From: an uncultured Desulfobacter sp.
GTDB taxonomy: Bacteria; Desulfobacterota; Desulfobacteria; Desulfobacterales; Desulfobacteraceae
Assembly: GCF_963666695.1 (NCBI RefSeq)
Contig: NZ_OY762948.1
Coordinates: 1 to 58,316 of the forward strand
Direction: 5' to 3'
Length of the DNA: 58,316 nt
The position numbers and the translations under genes are program-made. Under the pieces are notes generated by a model, which saw nothing but the letters and a program-made list of their open reading frames with translations, was not told where the DNA came from and made no database searches. How positions within the stretch are numbered: the first letter of the stretch is position 1; each line of letters opens with the position of its first letter. Positions 42,016-50,742 of this stretch are shown here, piece after piece.

Positions 42016-44342
42016 CCATGGATACCAATACCAGTTCTGTGGATTCTGATGCCGTTGAATCCGTAACCCAGGCCCTGGATTTTTTAAACCGGAACATCCA
42101 GGATTACCAGCGGCATAAACCGGTATCTTTCCAGGAATTTTTACAGCTTCTTAATGCCAATCCTTCCCGGATTTTAAGAAATATTTTTCAGGCATTTCAT
42201 GACATGATTAAACTTCATGTAACTGAAATCGAAAATGATATAGATAGTTCTGCCATTACCAAATATGATACCGGTACGCTTTTCATGGAAGGTTCCGATA
42301 CACCGTATTTTCCGGATATGCTGTTTGCCAACCGGTTTGTGAAACAGATGGATTCTCTGCGCCACGGTAACCAACAGAACCGGATCTACGTATTTTACGG
42401 TCCCCACGGATGCGGAAAATCCACTTTTTTAAATAATCTTCTGGAAAAATTTGAGCAGTATGCCAATACTGAAGAGGGGTTGCGCTACGAAGTGGTATGG
42501 CGCCTGGATGTCAAAACGCTTAAAGCTCCTGAAGCGTCTTTGATGAGTCTTTCTTCTTTTGAAAAACTGATCCAGTATATTGACAGTGAATCAACGGAAA
42601 TAAAGCCGGATTCAAAACAAAAAAGAGTCGAATTGGAATGTCCGGAGTCCGAATGTATTGAGATCCCCTGCCTGTGCCATGACAACCCCTTTCTGGTGAT
42701 ACCCAAAGACCAGAGACGCGCTGTTTTGGACGAATTGATCAAAAACGATGAGTTTAAATGGAAGCTGTTCACGGAAAAACAGTATGAATGGGTATTTAAA
42801 GATGAGGTTTGCACCGTGTGCGCCTCCATTTACCAGAGTCTTTTGGAACGCTTGGGCAAGCCTGCCAAGGTATTTGAGATGCTATATGCCAGACCCTATT
42901 ATTTCAACCGACGCCTTGGCAACGGGATCTCTGTGTTCAACCCCGGGGACAGGCCGTTGCGGCGAAACGTTATACTTAACCATATGCTTCAGAGCCGAAT
43001 TAATGCGCTTTTTCGGGATTCCAACGTTATTAATTATATTTATTCCTCCTATGCAAAAATTCATAACGGCATCTATGCACTTATGGATATTAAGTCGCAC
43101 AATGTCGAGCGCATGGTTGAGCTTCACAATATTATTTCAGAGGCGATTCACAAGGTAGAGAATGTAGAGGAACATGTGGAGGCGTTGTTTTTTGCCCTCA
43201 TGAATCCCGAAGATAAAGAAAATATTAAGGATTTCCCCTCTTTTAAAGACCGTATCCAGTATATAGATATCCCATACGTTCTTGATGTGACCACCGAAGT
43301 TAAAATCTACCTGACCATTTTTGGCCGCCATATTGAAAGCAGCTTTCTGCCCATGGTGCTTGAAAATTTTGCAAGAGTTATTATCTGCACCAGAATCGGA
43401 AAAAAATCCCTTGCCCTAGAGCAATGGATAAAAGATCCGAAAAAATACCTGAACTTCTGCGATGAGAGTCTTATCTTGCTGCTTATGGAGATTTTTAGAG
43501 GAAGTATTCCTAAATGGCTGAATGACGAGGACAAAAAGGCGCTTGACAAAAAGACGATGAAAAAAATTATTGTTGAGTCTGAAGAATATGGGAAACAGGG
43601 CCTGTCCGGTCGGGATTCCATTAAAATTTTTGATCGGTTTTATTCGAAATTTGTTAAGGAAGGCAGGCTCATCAACATGCTCGATTTATGTTCCTTTTTT
43701 AATAAACTCGAAGATTCCATACGCCGGATGATTCCCCAGGGGTTTTTGTCTTCACTTTTAAGGATGTATGACTATTGTATTCTCCAGCAGGTCAAAGAGT
43801 GTCTTTATTATTACAACGAAGAGCAAATCGCAAAGGATATAAAAAATTATATTTCCGCTGTGACCAATGAGATCGGCGCTGTTGTAAACTGTATTTTTAC
43901 AAAAGAAGAGATCTACGTTACCGAAACATTTCTTGAAACCATTGAAATCAGGCTTCTGTCTGAAAATGCCGATGCAAAACGGCGCCAGGAAATGCGCCTG
44001 GATGTATTAAAGGAATATACAGGGTTTACACTTTCCCACGAGATCATGATCGAAGGAAAGGACATTACCCAGACCCGGCTGTTTAAAAAACTTCATGAAC
44101 GGTATGTGTACAGCTTAAAAAAACGGGTGTTGGAGCCTTTTATTGACAATGCAAATTTCAGGCGGGCCATAAAGGATTTTGATACTGAAGATTTTAAAGC
44201 CCATGATAAACGCATTAAACGCGATGTGAAATTTCTTATTCAAAATTTGGTTAATAAATTTGAGTACTCACAGCAGGGCGCCAATGAGATTTGCATTTAT
44301 GTGATTGATAATGATTTGGCCAATAAGCTCAAGGATACCTGA
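42012..44342 (+). CDS. PrkA-family AAA+ serine protein kinase (second, longer paralog)
   Basis: The 776-residue protein has N-terminal HKPVSFQEFLQLLNANPSRI and MLFANRFVKQMDSLRHG followed by Walker A YGPHGCGKSTFLNNLL. This region matches the PrkA start better than the first paralog does. It carries a Cys-rich segment (CPESEC, PCLCHDNPF, later CTVC) where PrkA proteins have ECPMHEEPL. IPYVLDVTTEVKIYL and the C-terminal helical kinase-like part follow. Its stop lies in a 5-bp duplication flanking a MITE scar. Two non-identical PrkA copies in one operon suggest distinct targets or a heteromeric complex. Confidence 0.85.
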   Translation: MTMDTNTSSVDSDAVESVTQALDFLNRNIQDYQRHKPVSFQEFLQLLNANPSRILRNIFQAFHDMIKLHVTEIENDIDSSAITKYDTGTLFMEGSDTPYFPDMLFANRFVKQMDSLRHGNQQNRIYVFYGPHGCGKSTFLNNLLEKFEQYANTEEGLRYEVVWRLDVKTLKAPEASLMSLSSFEKLIQYIDSESTEIKPDSKQKRVELECPESECIEIPCLCHDNPFLVIPKDQRRAVLDELIKNDEFKWKLFTEKQYEWVFKDEVCTVCASIYQSLLERLGKPAKVFEMLYARPYYFNRRLGNGISVFNPGDRPLRRNVILNHMLQSRINALFRDSNVINYIYSSYAKIHNGIYALMDIKSHNVERMVELHNIISEAIHKVENVEEHVEALFFALMNPEDKENIKDFPSFKDRIQYIDIPYVLDVTTEVKIYLTIFGRHIESSFLPMVLENFARVIICTRIGKKSLALEQWIKDPKKYLNFCDESLILLLMEIFRGSIPKWLNDEDKKALDKKTMKKIIVESEEYGKQGLSGRDSIKIFDRFYSKFVKEGRLINMLDLCSFFNKLEDSIRRMIPQGFLSSLLRMYDYCILQQVKECLYYYNEEQIAKDIKNYISAVTNEIGAVVNCIFTKEEIYVTETFLETIEIRLLSENADAKRRQEMRLDVLKEYTGFTLSHEIMIEGKDITQTRLFKKLHERYVYSLKKRVLEPFIDNANFRRAIKDFDTEDFKAHDKRIKRDVKFLIQNLVNKFEYSQQGANEICIYVIDNDLANKLKDT

Positions 44343-44344
44343 TT

Positions 44345-44357
44345 CTCGATTATCGAG
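44345..44357. mobile_element. 13-bp MITE scar with 5-bp target duplication
   Basis: CTCGATTATCGAG is flanked on both sides by TGATT (44340-44344 and 44358-44362). It equals the left MITE end joined to the right MITE end through the shared GATTATC. The stop codon of the preceding gene lies in the left TGATT. Confidence 0.75.
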
Positions 44358-44372
44358 TGATTGTATTGTTTA

Positions 44373-45554
44373 TCACCAACTGCCGGTCAAACCATTTGCA
44401 GTATTTTGTAAAAATTCGCTAATGCCTCCGGGTTGGCGCAAAAATTCGATAAATGCACCGGATGGTTTTGCCAAGAACGAATTGCCGCCATTTAAATAAT
44501 CTGCGGCACCAATCGCATAAAGAATAAAAACAGCATAAAGGACACCTAATACATAGACATGCGGCATGCGCATTTCTTCACTGAAGTAATAGATACCTAT
44601 TGTTACAATGGTAATGAGCAGGAGCATGACTTGGACATCAATAAAAGTGGGGCCCACGTCAATGAAGTCAATTTTTTGGCCCGTAAACAAAAGAAAAAGC
44701 GCAAGAGGAAGCCCCATGCTGATGGTGATATCAAATATATTTGATCCCAATACATTTGACAACGCATCATCATAATTCTCTTTTTTAGCATCTTTAATGG
44801 AAATAATTGTATCCGGAACGCTGCTTACCGCCGCAACGAGGATCAATGCAATGAACAGTGGATGTATTTTCAGTGCTTCTGCAATGCCTTTACATCCTTC
44901 AACTATCCCTGCGCATGCGGTTGCCATCACCAGTGTAGAAGATATTAATAATATCCAGCTTCTGCTCGTTGTCCCTTCTTGGGATTTGAATTGATATTTT
45001 TTGAACCAGGCGTCATGCTCATCACCATTATAGTCCTGCTCTTCATTACTACCGTTTTTCATAGATAACAGCGTATACGCTAAGTAAATGATATAGAAAC
45101 CGGTAAAAATCCATCCATGCCAATGTGTTATGTAACGACTTGATAATAAAAATAAAATCATTATTTCGGCACCAATAAGAAAAAGCCCGTCTCTTAATAT
45201 GACTTTTTTTGATACCTTAACTCCGGTGATGCCCATAGCTAAAACAACCCAAATTACGAGCATGGGAATAATTATACTATTGAAGATTGCAGAACCGGTG
45301 TTCCCGCCTATACCCGCCGCAAAATCCCGGCCCAAATTTTCTTGTGCCGCCAAAATAAGAAAAAATACGGTGGTCAACAATTCCGGCATGGAGGAGCCTA
45401 TTGCATTTAAAGTAGCCCCCTTTACACCGTCGTTCAGATTGCTTCCAAGACAGTCCGTTGCAGCCTCAAAAACATCACAGGCTTTTGCTATGACGTACGA
45501 ACAGACGAGCATCAAAATTAAACCGCCGTACCAGGTATGTAAAATAATATCCAT
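44373..45554 (-). CDS. Sodium/calcium exchanger-type (CaCA) antiporter
   Basis: The 393-residue membrane protein has two homologous halves, each with the alpha-repeat signature: LNAIGSSMPELLTTVFF (about 50-66) in the first and AAVSSVPDTIISIKDA in the second, the latter followed by SNVLGSNIFDITISMGLPL. This is the CaCA superfamily fold with about 10-11 helices and a soluble mid-loop rich in charged residues. It probably exchanges Na+ or H+ for Ca2+ or another cation. It faces the prkA operon tail to tail. Confidence 0.9.
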   Translation of the reverse strand: MDIILHTWYGGLILMLVCSYVIAKACDVFEAATDCLGSNLNDGVKGATLNAIGSSMPELLTTVFFLILAAQENLGRDFAAGIGGNTGSAIFNSIIIPMLVIWVVLAMGITGVKVSKKVILRDGLFLIGAEIMILFLLSSRYITHWHGWIFTGFYIIYLAYTLLSMKNGSNEEQDYNGDEHDAWFKKYQFKSQEGTTSRSWILLISSTLVMATACAGIVEGCKGIAEALKIHPLFIALILVAAVSSVPDTIISIKDAKKENYDDALSNVLGSNIFDITISMGLPLALFLLFTGQKIDFIDVGPTFIDVQVMLLLITIVTIGIYYFSEEMRMPHVYVLGVLYAVFILYAIGAADYLNGGNSFLAKPSGAFIEFLRQPGGISEFLQNTANGLTGSW

Positions 45555-45648
45555 AGTTCCTATTCAGTTTTTTTGTCAGTATATATGACTAAAAATTATA
45601 AGTTGTTGGGTAATGTCAATAACGATTTTTTGTTCCCTATGGATTTAA

Positions 45649-47352
45649 TCACATATCCTGAACAATAACCTGAACGTGATTCTGCTTAAATCTGTCCAAC
45701 CTAAGCTTTACCATCAATTTAGGGAAAAATTCGGGCAGGTTGGTCGTGTCAGTCAGGTTGAAGTGCAATGCCTCCACCTCATGTTCCCCGCTTTGATCCC
45801 TAAGGGTCATTTTTCGATGACAGCCGCCAATGATGATGGAAGATGTTACCCACATGTTTTCCATAAGAAAGACCGGTTCCGGATTACCGGTGCCAAAGGG
45901 ACGAAGCAGATCAATCTGGCGGACAAGTTCCGGGGTAATATCCGCAATCTCAATCACGGCATCAATTTTCCGGACAGGTTTAAAATCTTTTTCCGTGCAG
46001 ACTGACGCCAGGATCTCTGTCAGAGCCGGTTTCAGGGCCGTTAGGTTTTCCTTCTTGACCGACAGTCCGGCTGCCATGGCATGCCCTCCAAAAGTTTCCA
46101 GCAGATCCCGGATGTTAGACAATATCTCGTGAATATTAATCTGGTTAATGCTCCGGCATGACCCTTTTGCAATGTCATCTTTTGAGTTCAGCAGTACCAC
46201 CGGACAGACATGCTTTCGGGCAAGCCTTGATGCGGCAATGCCAAGCACGGACGCCTCCCATTTGCTGTCCCACAAAACAATAAGCCGGTTTTCAAGTATG
46301 GACGGATCGCTTGCAATACGCCGTTCAATATCCTCGACAATCTCTTTTTCAATGAGTTGGCGTTTTCTGTTCAGTTCATCAAGAAGGACTGCGGTTGTCT
46401 CGGTCTGGGCCGGGGCAGGGCAGGTCAGGTGGGAGACACATATTCTTGCATGGGATATGCGGCCCGCAGCATTAAGCCTTGGCACGATTTTAAATGAAAT
46501 GTCATCGGAATCAAGTCTATCCAGGTCAACCCTTGATGTACGGGCCATGGAGACAAGTGCCGGACGAAGACCCATGCGGATGCGCTTCATGCCTGCCACG
46601 CAAAGAACCCGGTTGTCTTCCACCAGGGGGACCATATCTCCTATGGTGCCGATGGTGAACAGGTCCAGGTATTCGGATAATTTGGGTTCCGGGAAGTGTT
46701 CCCATACTCCATTGTCTCTGAACGCTTTGCGCAAACCCATAATCAAGTAAAAGGCCACGCCGACACCGGCCAGATATTCAAGACAGGCGTTGCAGTCGGT
46801 CTGCTTGGGATTGATTACGGCAACAGCTTTCGGGATGGTGGCGTCCGGTTCATGGTGGTCGGTGATGATGATGTCAATGTCTTCTCTGACTGCCGCCTGG
46901 ACCGCCTCATGGGAGCTGATGCCGCAGTCCACAGTGATGATCAGGTCTACATCCATGGATACGGCCATTTCAATGTGGGGCAATTGAAGGCTGTACCCCT
47001 CCTTTGTCCTGTGGGGCACATACCAGGACAGATCCGCTTCCACCAGGGAGAGAAACTGGTAAAGCATGGCCGTAGCCGTGACTCCATCGGCATCAAAATC
47101 ACCAAAAATAAGAATTTTTTCTTTGTTGCTTACCGCCGTATGAATTCGCGCTACCGCCTTGTCCATATCCTTTAATTCAAAGGGATTGCTCAGTCTGGAA
47201 TAATCCGGGTTCAGAAAAAATTTGGCCTCATCAACAGTTGTGAGCCCTCTATCCGCCAGCAGTCTTGCAATAACAGGATGGCAGTCAAGGGCCTTTTGAA
47301 GTCTTTGAAGAACCTCCCTGTCAGGTGTCGAATATGTATATTTGATCTCCAT
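45649..47352 (-). CDS. recJ: Single-stranded-DNA-specific exonuclease RecJ
   Basis: The 567-residue 5'-3' exonuclease has the DHH-family motifs LIFGDFDADGVTAT (about 79-92), DLIITVDCGISSHEA, IIITDHHEPD and the DHHA1 region with GGHAMAAGLSV (motif of the C-terminal domain). RecJ acts in recombination and mismatch repair. Length is normal. It is transcribed away from the miaB gene group. Confidence 0.95.
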   Translation of the reverse strand: MEIKYTYSTPDREVLQRLQKALDCHPVIARLLADRGLTTVDEAKFFLNPDYSRLSNPFELKDMDKAVARIHTAVSNKEKILIFGDFDADGVTATAMLYQFLSLVEADLSWYVPHRTKEGYSLQLPHIEMAVSMDVDLIITVDCGISSHEAVQAAVREDIDIIITDHHEPDATIPKAVAVINPKQTDCNACLEYLAGVGVAFYLIMGLRKAFRDNGVWEHFPEPKLSEYLDLFTIGTIGDMVPLVEDNRVLCVAGMKRIRMGLRPALVSMARTSRVDLDRLDSDDISFKIVPRLNAAGRISHARICVSHLTCPAPAQTETTAVLLDELNRKRQLIEKEIVEDIERRIASDPSILENRLIVLWDSKWEASVLGIAASRLARKHVCPVVLLNSKDDIAKGSCRSINQINIHEILSNIRDLLETFGGHAMAAGLSVKKENLTALKPALTEILASVCTEKDFKPVRKIDAVIEIADITPELVRQIDLLRPFGTGNPEPVFLMENMWVTSSIIIGGCHRKMTLRDQSGEHEVEALHFNLTDTTNLPEFFPKLMVKLRLDRFKQNHVQVIVQDM

Positions 47353-47511
47353 GGAATGGCGGGTTTATACCTTCTTGGGTGATGACGTGTCAATCCGTAT
47401 GGGAATAAAGATATCGAGGCTGACAATTTTATTTGGGTAAAACGCTTGAGTAACCAAGTTTTTTGGTGGTATAGTATCCGGTTCATAAAGGATTATATTA
47501 TAAAAAATATT

Positions 47512-47721
47512 ATGCAATCTCTTATAAAAGAATATATGGTGGATAAAACAAAAATCGGATTTATCCGTTTTATTTTTGAAGCCTATGAAGGTTTAGCCGT
47601 TGTCACAACATTGGAGCCTGGAACCGGCCATATTCGGCTTGCCATGCCCCCGGACCGGCAGGACGAAGTAAATATGGTCACGCAAGCGTTGAAAAAGGAT
47701 TTTTATTTTGAGCCAAGATAA
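47512..47721 (+). CDS. DUF4911 domain small protein
   Basis: The 69-residue protein (MQSLIKEYMVDKTKIGFIRF, then EAYEGLAVVTTLEPGTGHIR) matches the small DUF4911 family that is often encoded just before miaB or rsmE-type genes in deltaproteobacteria. The exact start is uncertain: ATG 47512 or ATG 47536. Its end overlaps the start of miaB by 14 bases, so the two are translationally linked. Function unknown. Confidence 0.75.
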   Translation: MQSLIKEYMVDKTKIGFIRFIFEAYEGLAVVTTLEPGTGHIRLAMPPDRQDEVNMVTQALKKDFYFEPR

Positions 47722-49129
47722 GCCAAAAGCCTATGTAAACACCATTGGATGCCAGATGAATGTGTATGATTCCCAGATTCTGGCAGGCCTTTTGCAAAAT
47801 GCAGGGTATGAACAGACCTATGATCCGGACCTGGCAGATCTGGTTTTGTGTAATACCTGCGCCATCCGCCATAAGGCCCAGGAAAAGGCCTATAGCTTTC
47901 TGGGTCGCTTTGCAGGTACAAGGATCAAAGGAAAACGTCCGCTGACCATCATGGCCGGCTGTGTGGCACAAAAAGAAAAGGAAAAAGCGTTTTCACGCTT
48001 GCCGCATCTTGACCTTGTTTTAGGCACCCAGGCCTTTGGTCGTTTTGAAAATCATATTAAAGCTCTGGCTGCCGGTGAAACCCGCATTGTAGATACGGAA
48101 CCCAGTGAAAATATTTTTGAAGGCTTTCCAAAGGATGCATTGGCCGGAAAAATTCAGGTGTCACGCTTTGTAACCATCATGCAGGGGTGTGAAAATTTTT
48201 GCACCTATTGTGTGGTCCCCTATACCCGGGGCAAGGAAAGAAGCCGGAATCCATTTGCTATTGTAGAAGAAATTGAAGGGCTGGCCGATTCCGGGGTGCG
48301 TGAGATTACCCTGCTGGGCCAGAATGTTAATTCCTATGCCGGTAATAATGGACAGGTTTCTTTTGCTGATTTGCTTCATCTTGTCAGCAAAGTGGACGGC
48401 ATTGAACGTATCCGGTTTGCCACGTCCCATCCCAAGGATTTATCAAATGATCTGATCCAGGCCATGAAGGATATTGACAAAGTGTGCAACCATCTTCATC
48501 TGCCGGTTCAGTCCGGTTCAGACGAGATATTGAAACGGATGAATCGCAAATATGACCGTGACACCTATTTTAAAAGAATTTCAGCCTTGAGGCAGGCTTG
48601 CCCGGATATTGCCCTGTCCACGGATCTTATTGTTGGGTTTCCCGGAGAAACGATATCTGATTTTCAGCAGACCATGGATCTGCTTGAGACCGTAGAATTT
48701 GATGCGGTCTTTGCCTTTTCTTATTCAGCAAGATCATTTACACCGGCTGCCAAATTTTCAAACCAGTTGGATGAACAGACCAAACGGGACAGGCTCAACC
48801 AACTTCTCGATTTTCAGGAGAAGATAACAGAAAAGAAAAACAAGGCCTTTGTCGGCAAAACAGTTACGGTGCTGGTGGAAGGTGACAGCCCTAAACCCAG
48901 GGACGGATTTATAAAGAAGAATAAAAATACCAGACAGATGTTTGGCAGAAGCGATGCAAACAAAATTGTGCATTTTGCATCGGACCAAGCCGGCATAGGG
49001 GATCTGGTTACACTTCAAATTATTAACGCATACCCCCATTCCCTTTGGGGAGAGGTGTGCGAAAGCGAGTCAACTACCCCTCCTGAATCAAAGATTCAGA
49101 AGGAGCCTGTAAAAGCTCAGGTTGACTAG
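47708..49129 (+). CDS. miaB: tRNA-2-methylthio-N6-dimethylallyladenosine synthase
   Basis: The 473-residue radical-SAM methylthiotransferase has the N-terminal UPF0004 domain with NTIGCQMNVYDSQ, CNTCAIR and MAGCVAQKE (first Fe-S cluster). The radical-SAM motif CENFCTYCVVPYTRG and a C-terminal TRAM domain ending near PHSLWGEV follow. It modifies A37 of tRNAs. The start is TTG at 47708, inside the DUF4911 gene, with AAGGA upstream. The last 19 residues (STTPPESKIQKEPVKAQVD) are encoded by the IscB element that inserted at 49069, so the native C-terminus has been replaced. Confidence 0.95.
   Translation: MSQDKPKAYVNTIGCQMNVYDSQILAGLLQNAGYEQTYDPDLADLVLCNTCAIRHKAQEKAYSFLGRFAGTRIKGKRPLTIMAGCVAQKEKEKAFSRLPHLDLVLGTQAFGRFENHIKALAAGETRIVDTEPSENIFEGFPKDALAGKIQVSRFVTIMQGCENFCTYCVVPYTRGKERSRNPFAIVEEIEGLADSGVREITLLGQNVNSYAGNNGQVSFADLLHLVSKVDGIERIRFATSHPKDLSNDLIQAMKDIDKVCNHLHLPVQSGSDEILKRMNRKYDRDTYFKRISALRQACPDIALSTDLIVGFPGETISDFQQTMDLLETVEFDAVFAFSYSARSFTPAAKFSNQLDEQTKRDRLNQLLDFQEKITEKKNKAFVGKTVTVLVEGDSPKPRDGFIKKNKNTRQMFGRSDANKIVHFASDQAGIGDLVTLQIINAYPHSLWGEVCESESTTPPESKIQKEPVKAQVD
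49053..49068 (+). other. Presumed guide segment of the iscB-linked omega RNA
   Basis: The 16 nt before the conserved scaffold are AGGTGTGCGAAAGCGA, the final codons of miaB. By the known IscB arrangement this would be the guide, directing the nuclease to uninserted miaB alleles. Inferred from architecture only. Confidence 0.5.
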
Positions 49130-49321
49130 CCTGAGTCCCATTTGTTGGGACTACGTTCGGTAGGATGTAGACACCTTTGGATGTATTCGCCAGTCCAAAG
49201 CTCTGTCGCGGCACTGTAAAAGCTCTGTGAGGTAGGAGCGGTCAACCGCGTTGTGAAGCCTGCTGAACATTGGCGAGGCGAACCTTACCCCTTTTCGGAG
49301 GGTGTGTATAACCGAAAGGTT
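49069..49321 (+). ncRNA. Omega/HEARO RNA of iscB
   Basis: This structured region directly precedes iscB. It has an opening hairpin CCTGAATCAAAGATTCAG, an outer GTCAAC (49069)/GTTGAC (49121) pair, a GTCCCA/TGGGAC hairpin and a CTTTGGA/TCCAAAG hairpin. It ends with AACC-GAAA-GGTT and a T-run at 49310-49326 that could terminate the RNA right before the iscB ATG. It matches the description of HEARO RNAs, now known as omega RNAs, the guide RNAs of IscB. The first 61 nt also encode the end of miaB. Confidence 0.88.
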
Positions 49322-49326
49322 TTTTT

Positions 49327-50676
49327 ATGAAAGTGTATGTCAAATCACAATCCGGCAAATGGCTGATGCCGACAAATCCGGCAAATGCCAGGATTTTGCT
49401 CAAACAGGGCAAGGCAAAAGTAATTCAAAGAACTCCGTTTGCCGTTCAACTGCTTTATGAGGCCACGGAACATATACAGCCTGTGACGGTCGGCATTGAT
49501 GACGGAGGTATCCATGTCGGTATTGCCGCCGCATCCCATGGTCAATCATTGTTTCAACAAGAGGTGGTTTTACGTTCGGATATCAAGTCAAAGCTGGATA
49601 CTCGGAGACAATATCGAAGATTTAGAAGACATCGAAAAACAAGGTACCGAAAACCCAGATTTCTCAATAGAAAACAGTCTATCCCGACATGCAAGGTATG
49701 TGGTAAAAATGCTCCGGCATCCAAAGTGATCTGTCGAGCTTGCCTGAAAAAAGTCAACGGCGTTCATCAAAAATATGCCAAGATAAAAAAAAGTGTTTTC
49801 CGAATTCCGCCATCAATCAAGGCAAAGAAAGACATAATTGTCCGGGTAGTAAAACAAATTCCATTGCCGATCTCCCAAATTGTTTTGGAAGACGTTTATT
49901 TTGATTTTCAGGCAATGGAGAACCCCGATATTTTAGGTGAACAATATCAGCATGGAGCGCTTTTTTATCACAAGAATTTCAAACAGGCGTGTCTAGTTCG
50001 GGATGGTTTCAAGTGTCGGTCTTGCGGGGCAACGTCCACGCTGCAATGCCATCATATAAAGCCGAGAGCCGACGGCGGCACGGACAAGTTATCGAACCTG
50101 ATGACGCTATGTGAAGGTTGCCATGAAAAGCACCATAAAGACAGCCTGAAACTTCCGAAACAAAAAAGTTCTTTCTACATTTCAGCAGCTCACGTTCAGC
50201 AGGGGAAACAGTACCTGCAAAATGAATTGTTGAAAATAACGCCGCTGCAAACAACTTTCGGCTATATCACCAGTCATTACCGGAATAAAGCCGGGATTGA
50301 AAAATCCCACATCAATGATGCTGTTATCATTGCAAACAAACAGGCGATTCCTCTGGACTGGCAAATAAAGACAAAACATGTTCAATTACGGAAAAGAAGC
50401 CTGCATGAAGCAACAGCAAGAAAAGGAAGAAAAACTCGTAATCGGACGCAAAAACGGAATAATAAGAACGTATTTACACTGAAAGGTTTCAACCGGTGGG
50501 ATACGGTACGGTACAAGGGAAAAGTCGGTTTCATATCGGGCTTCACAGGTGCATCTGCTTGCTATATTGTAGATATCGAAGGAAACTATATCAAAAATCC
50601 AATAAAAAAATATAAGCAAGTCAATTTGCGGAAGGTGTCGCTGATATGCAGGAATCAAACAATTATCAGTCAATAG
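49327..50676 (+). CDS. iscB: RNA-guided endonuclease IscB
   Basis: The 449-residue protein has the IscB domain order: PLMP domain (WLMPTNPANARILLKQGKA, residues 12-30), RuvC-I with Asp58 in VGIDDGGIHVGIA, an Arg-rich bridge helix (93-114, RRQYRRFRRHRKTRYRKPRF), a zinc ribbon (C122, C125, C136, C139), and RuvC-II with Glu188 in IVLEDVYFDFQ. An HNH domain (C230xxC, HH242-243, C262xxC265) and RuvC-III HINDA (328-332) follow. All catalytic positions are present, so it should be active. IscB is the ancestor group of Cas9 and uses omega RNA as guide. No strong ribosome site; the ATG follows the RNA's terminal T-run directly. Confidence 0.93.
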   Translation: MKVYVKSQSGKWLMPTNPANARILLKQGKAKVIQRTPFAVQLLYEATEHIQPVTVGIDDGGIHVGIAAASHGQSLFQQEVVLRSDIKSKLDTRRQYRRFRRHRKTRYRKPRFLNRKQSIPTCKVCGKNAPASKVICRACLKKVNGVHQKYAKIKKSVFRIPPSIKAKKDIIVRVVKQIPLPISQIVLEDVYFDFQAMENPDILGEQYQHGALFYHKNFKQACLVRDGFKCRSCGATSTLQCHHIKPRADGGTDKLSNLMTLCEGCHEKHHKDSLKLPKQKSSFYISAAHVQQGKQYLQNELLKITPLQTTFGYITSHYRNKAGIEKSHINDAVIIANKQAIPLDWQIKTKHVQLRKRSLHEATARKGRKTRNRTQKRNNKNVFTLKGFNRWDTVRYKGKVGFISGFTGASACYIVDIEGNYIKNPIKKYKQVNLRKVSLICRNQTIISQ

Positions 50677-50742
50677 GCCGATTCATTCCCCACCAAATCA
50701 AAGATTTGGAAGGGGGCTTCTTGGCTGGAAAGTTAAAACGTT

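Larger units (their letters stand above)
49069..50738 (+). mobile_element. IscB element (IS200/IS605-like ends, no transposase)
   Basis: The limits come from comparison with the shorter copy at 20616-20964: GTCAAC at the left, GGAAAGTTAAAA at the right. Both ends carry subterminal hairpins (49077-49103; 50688-50716), as Y1-transposase elements do. It contains omega RNA and iscB but no tnpA, so it depends on a transposase elsewhere. It sits exactly between miaB and map. Confidence 0.85.
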
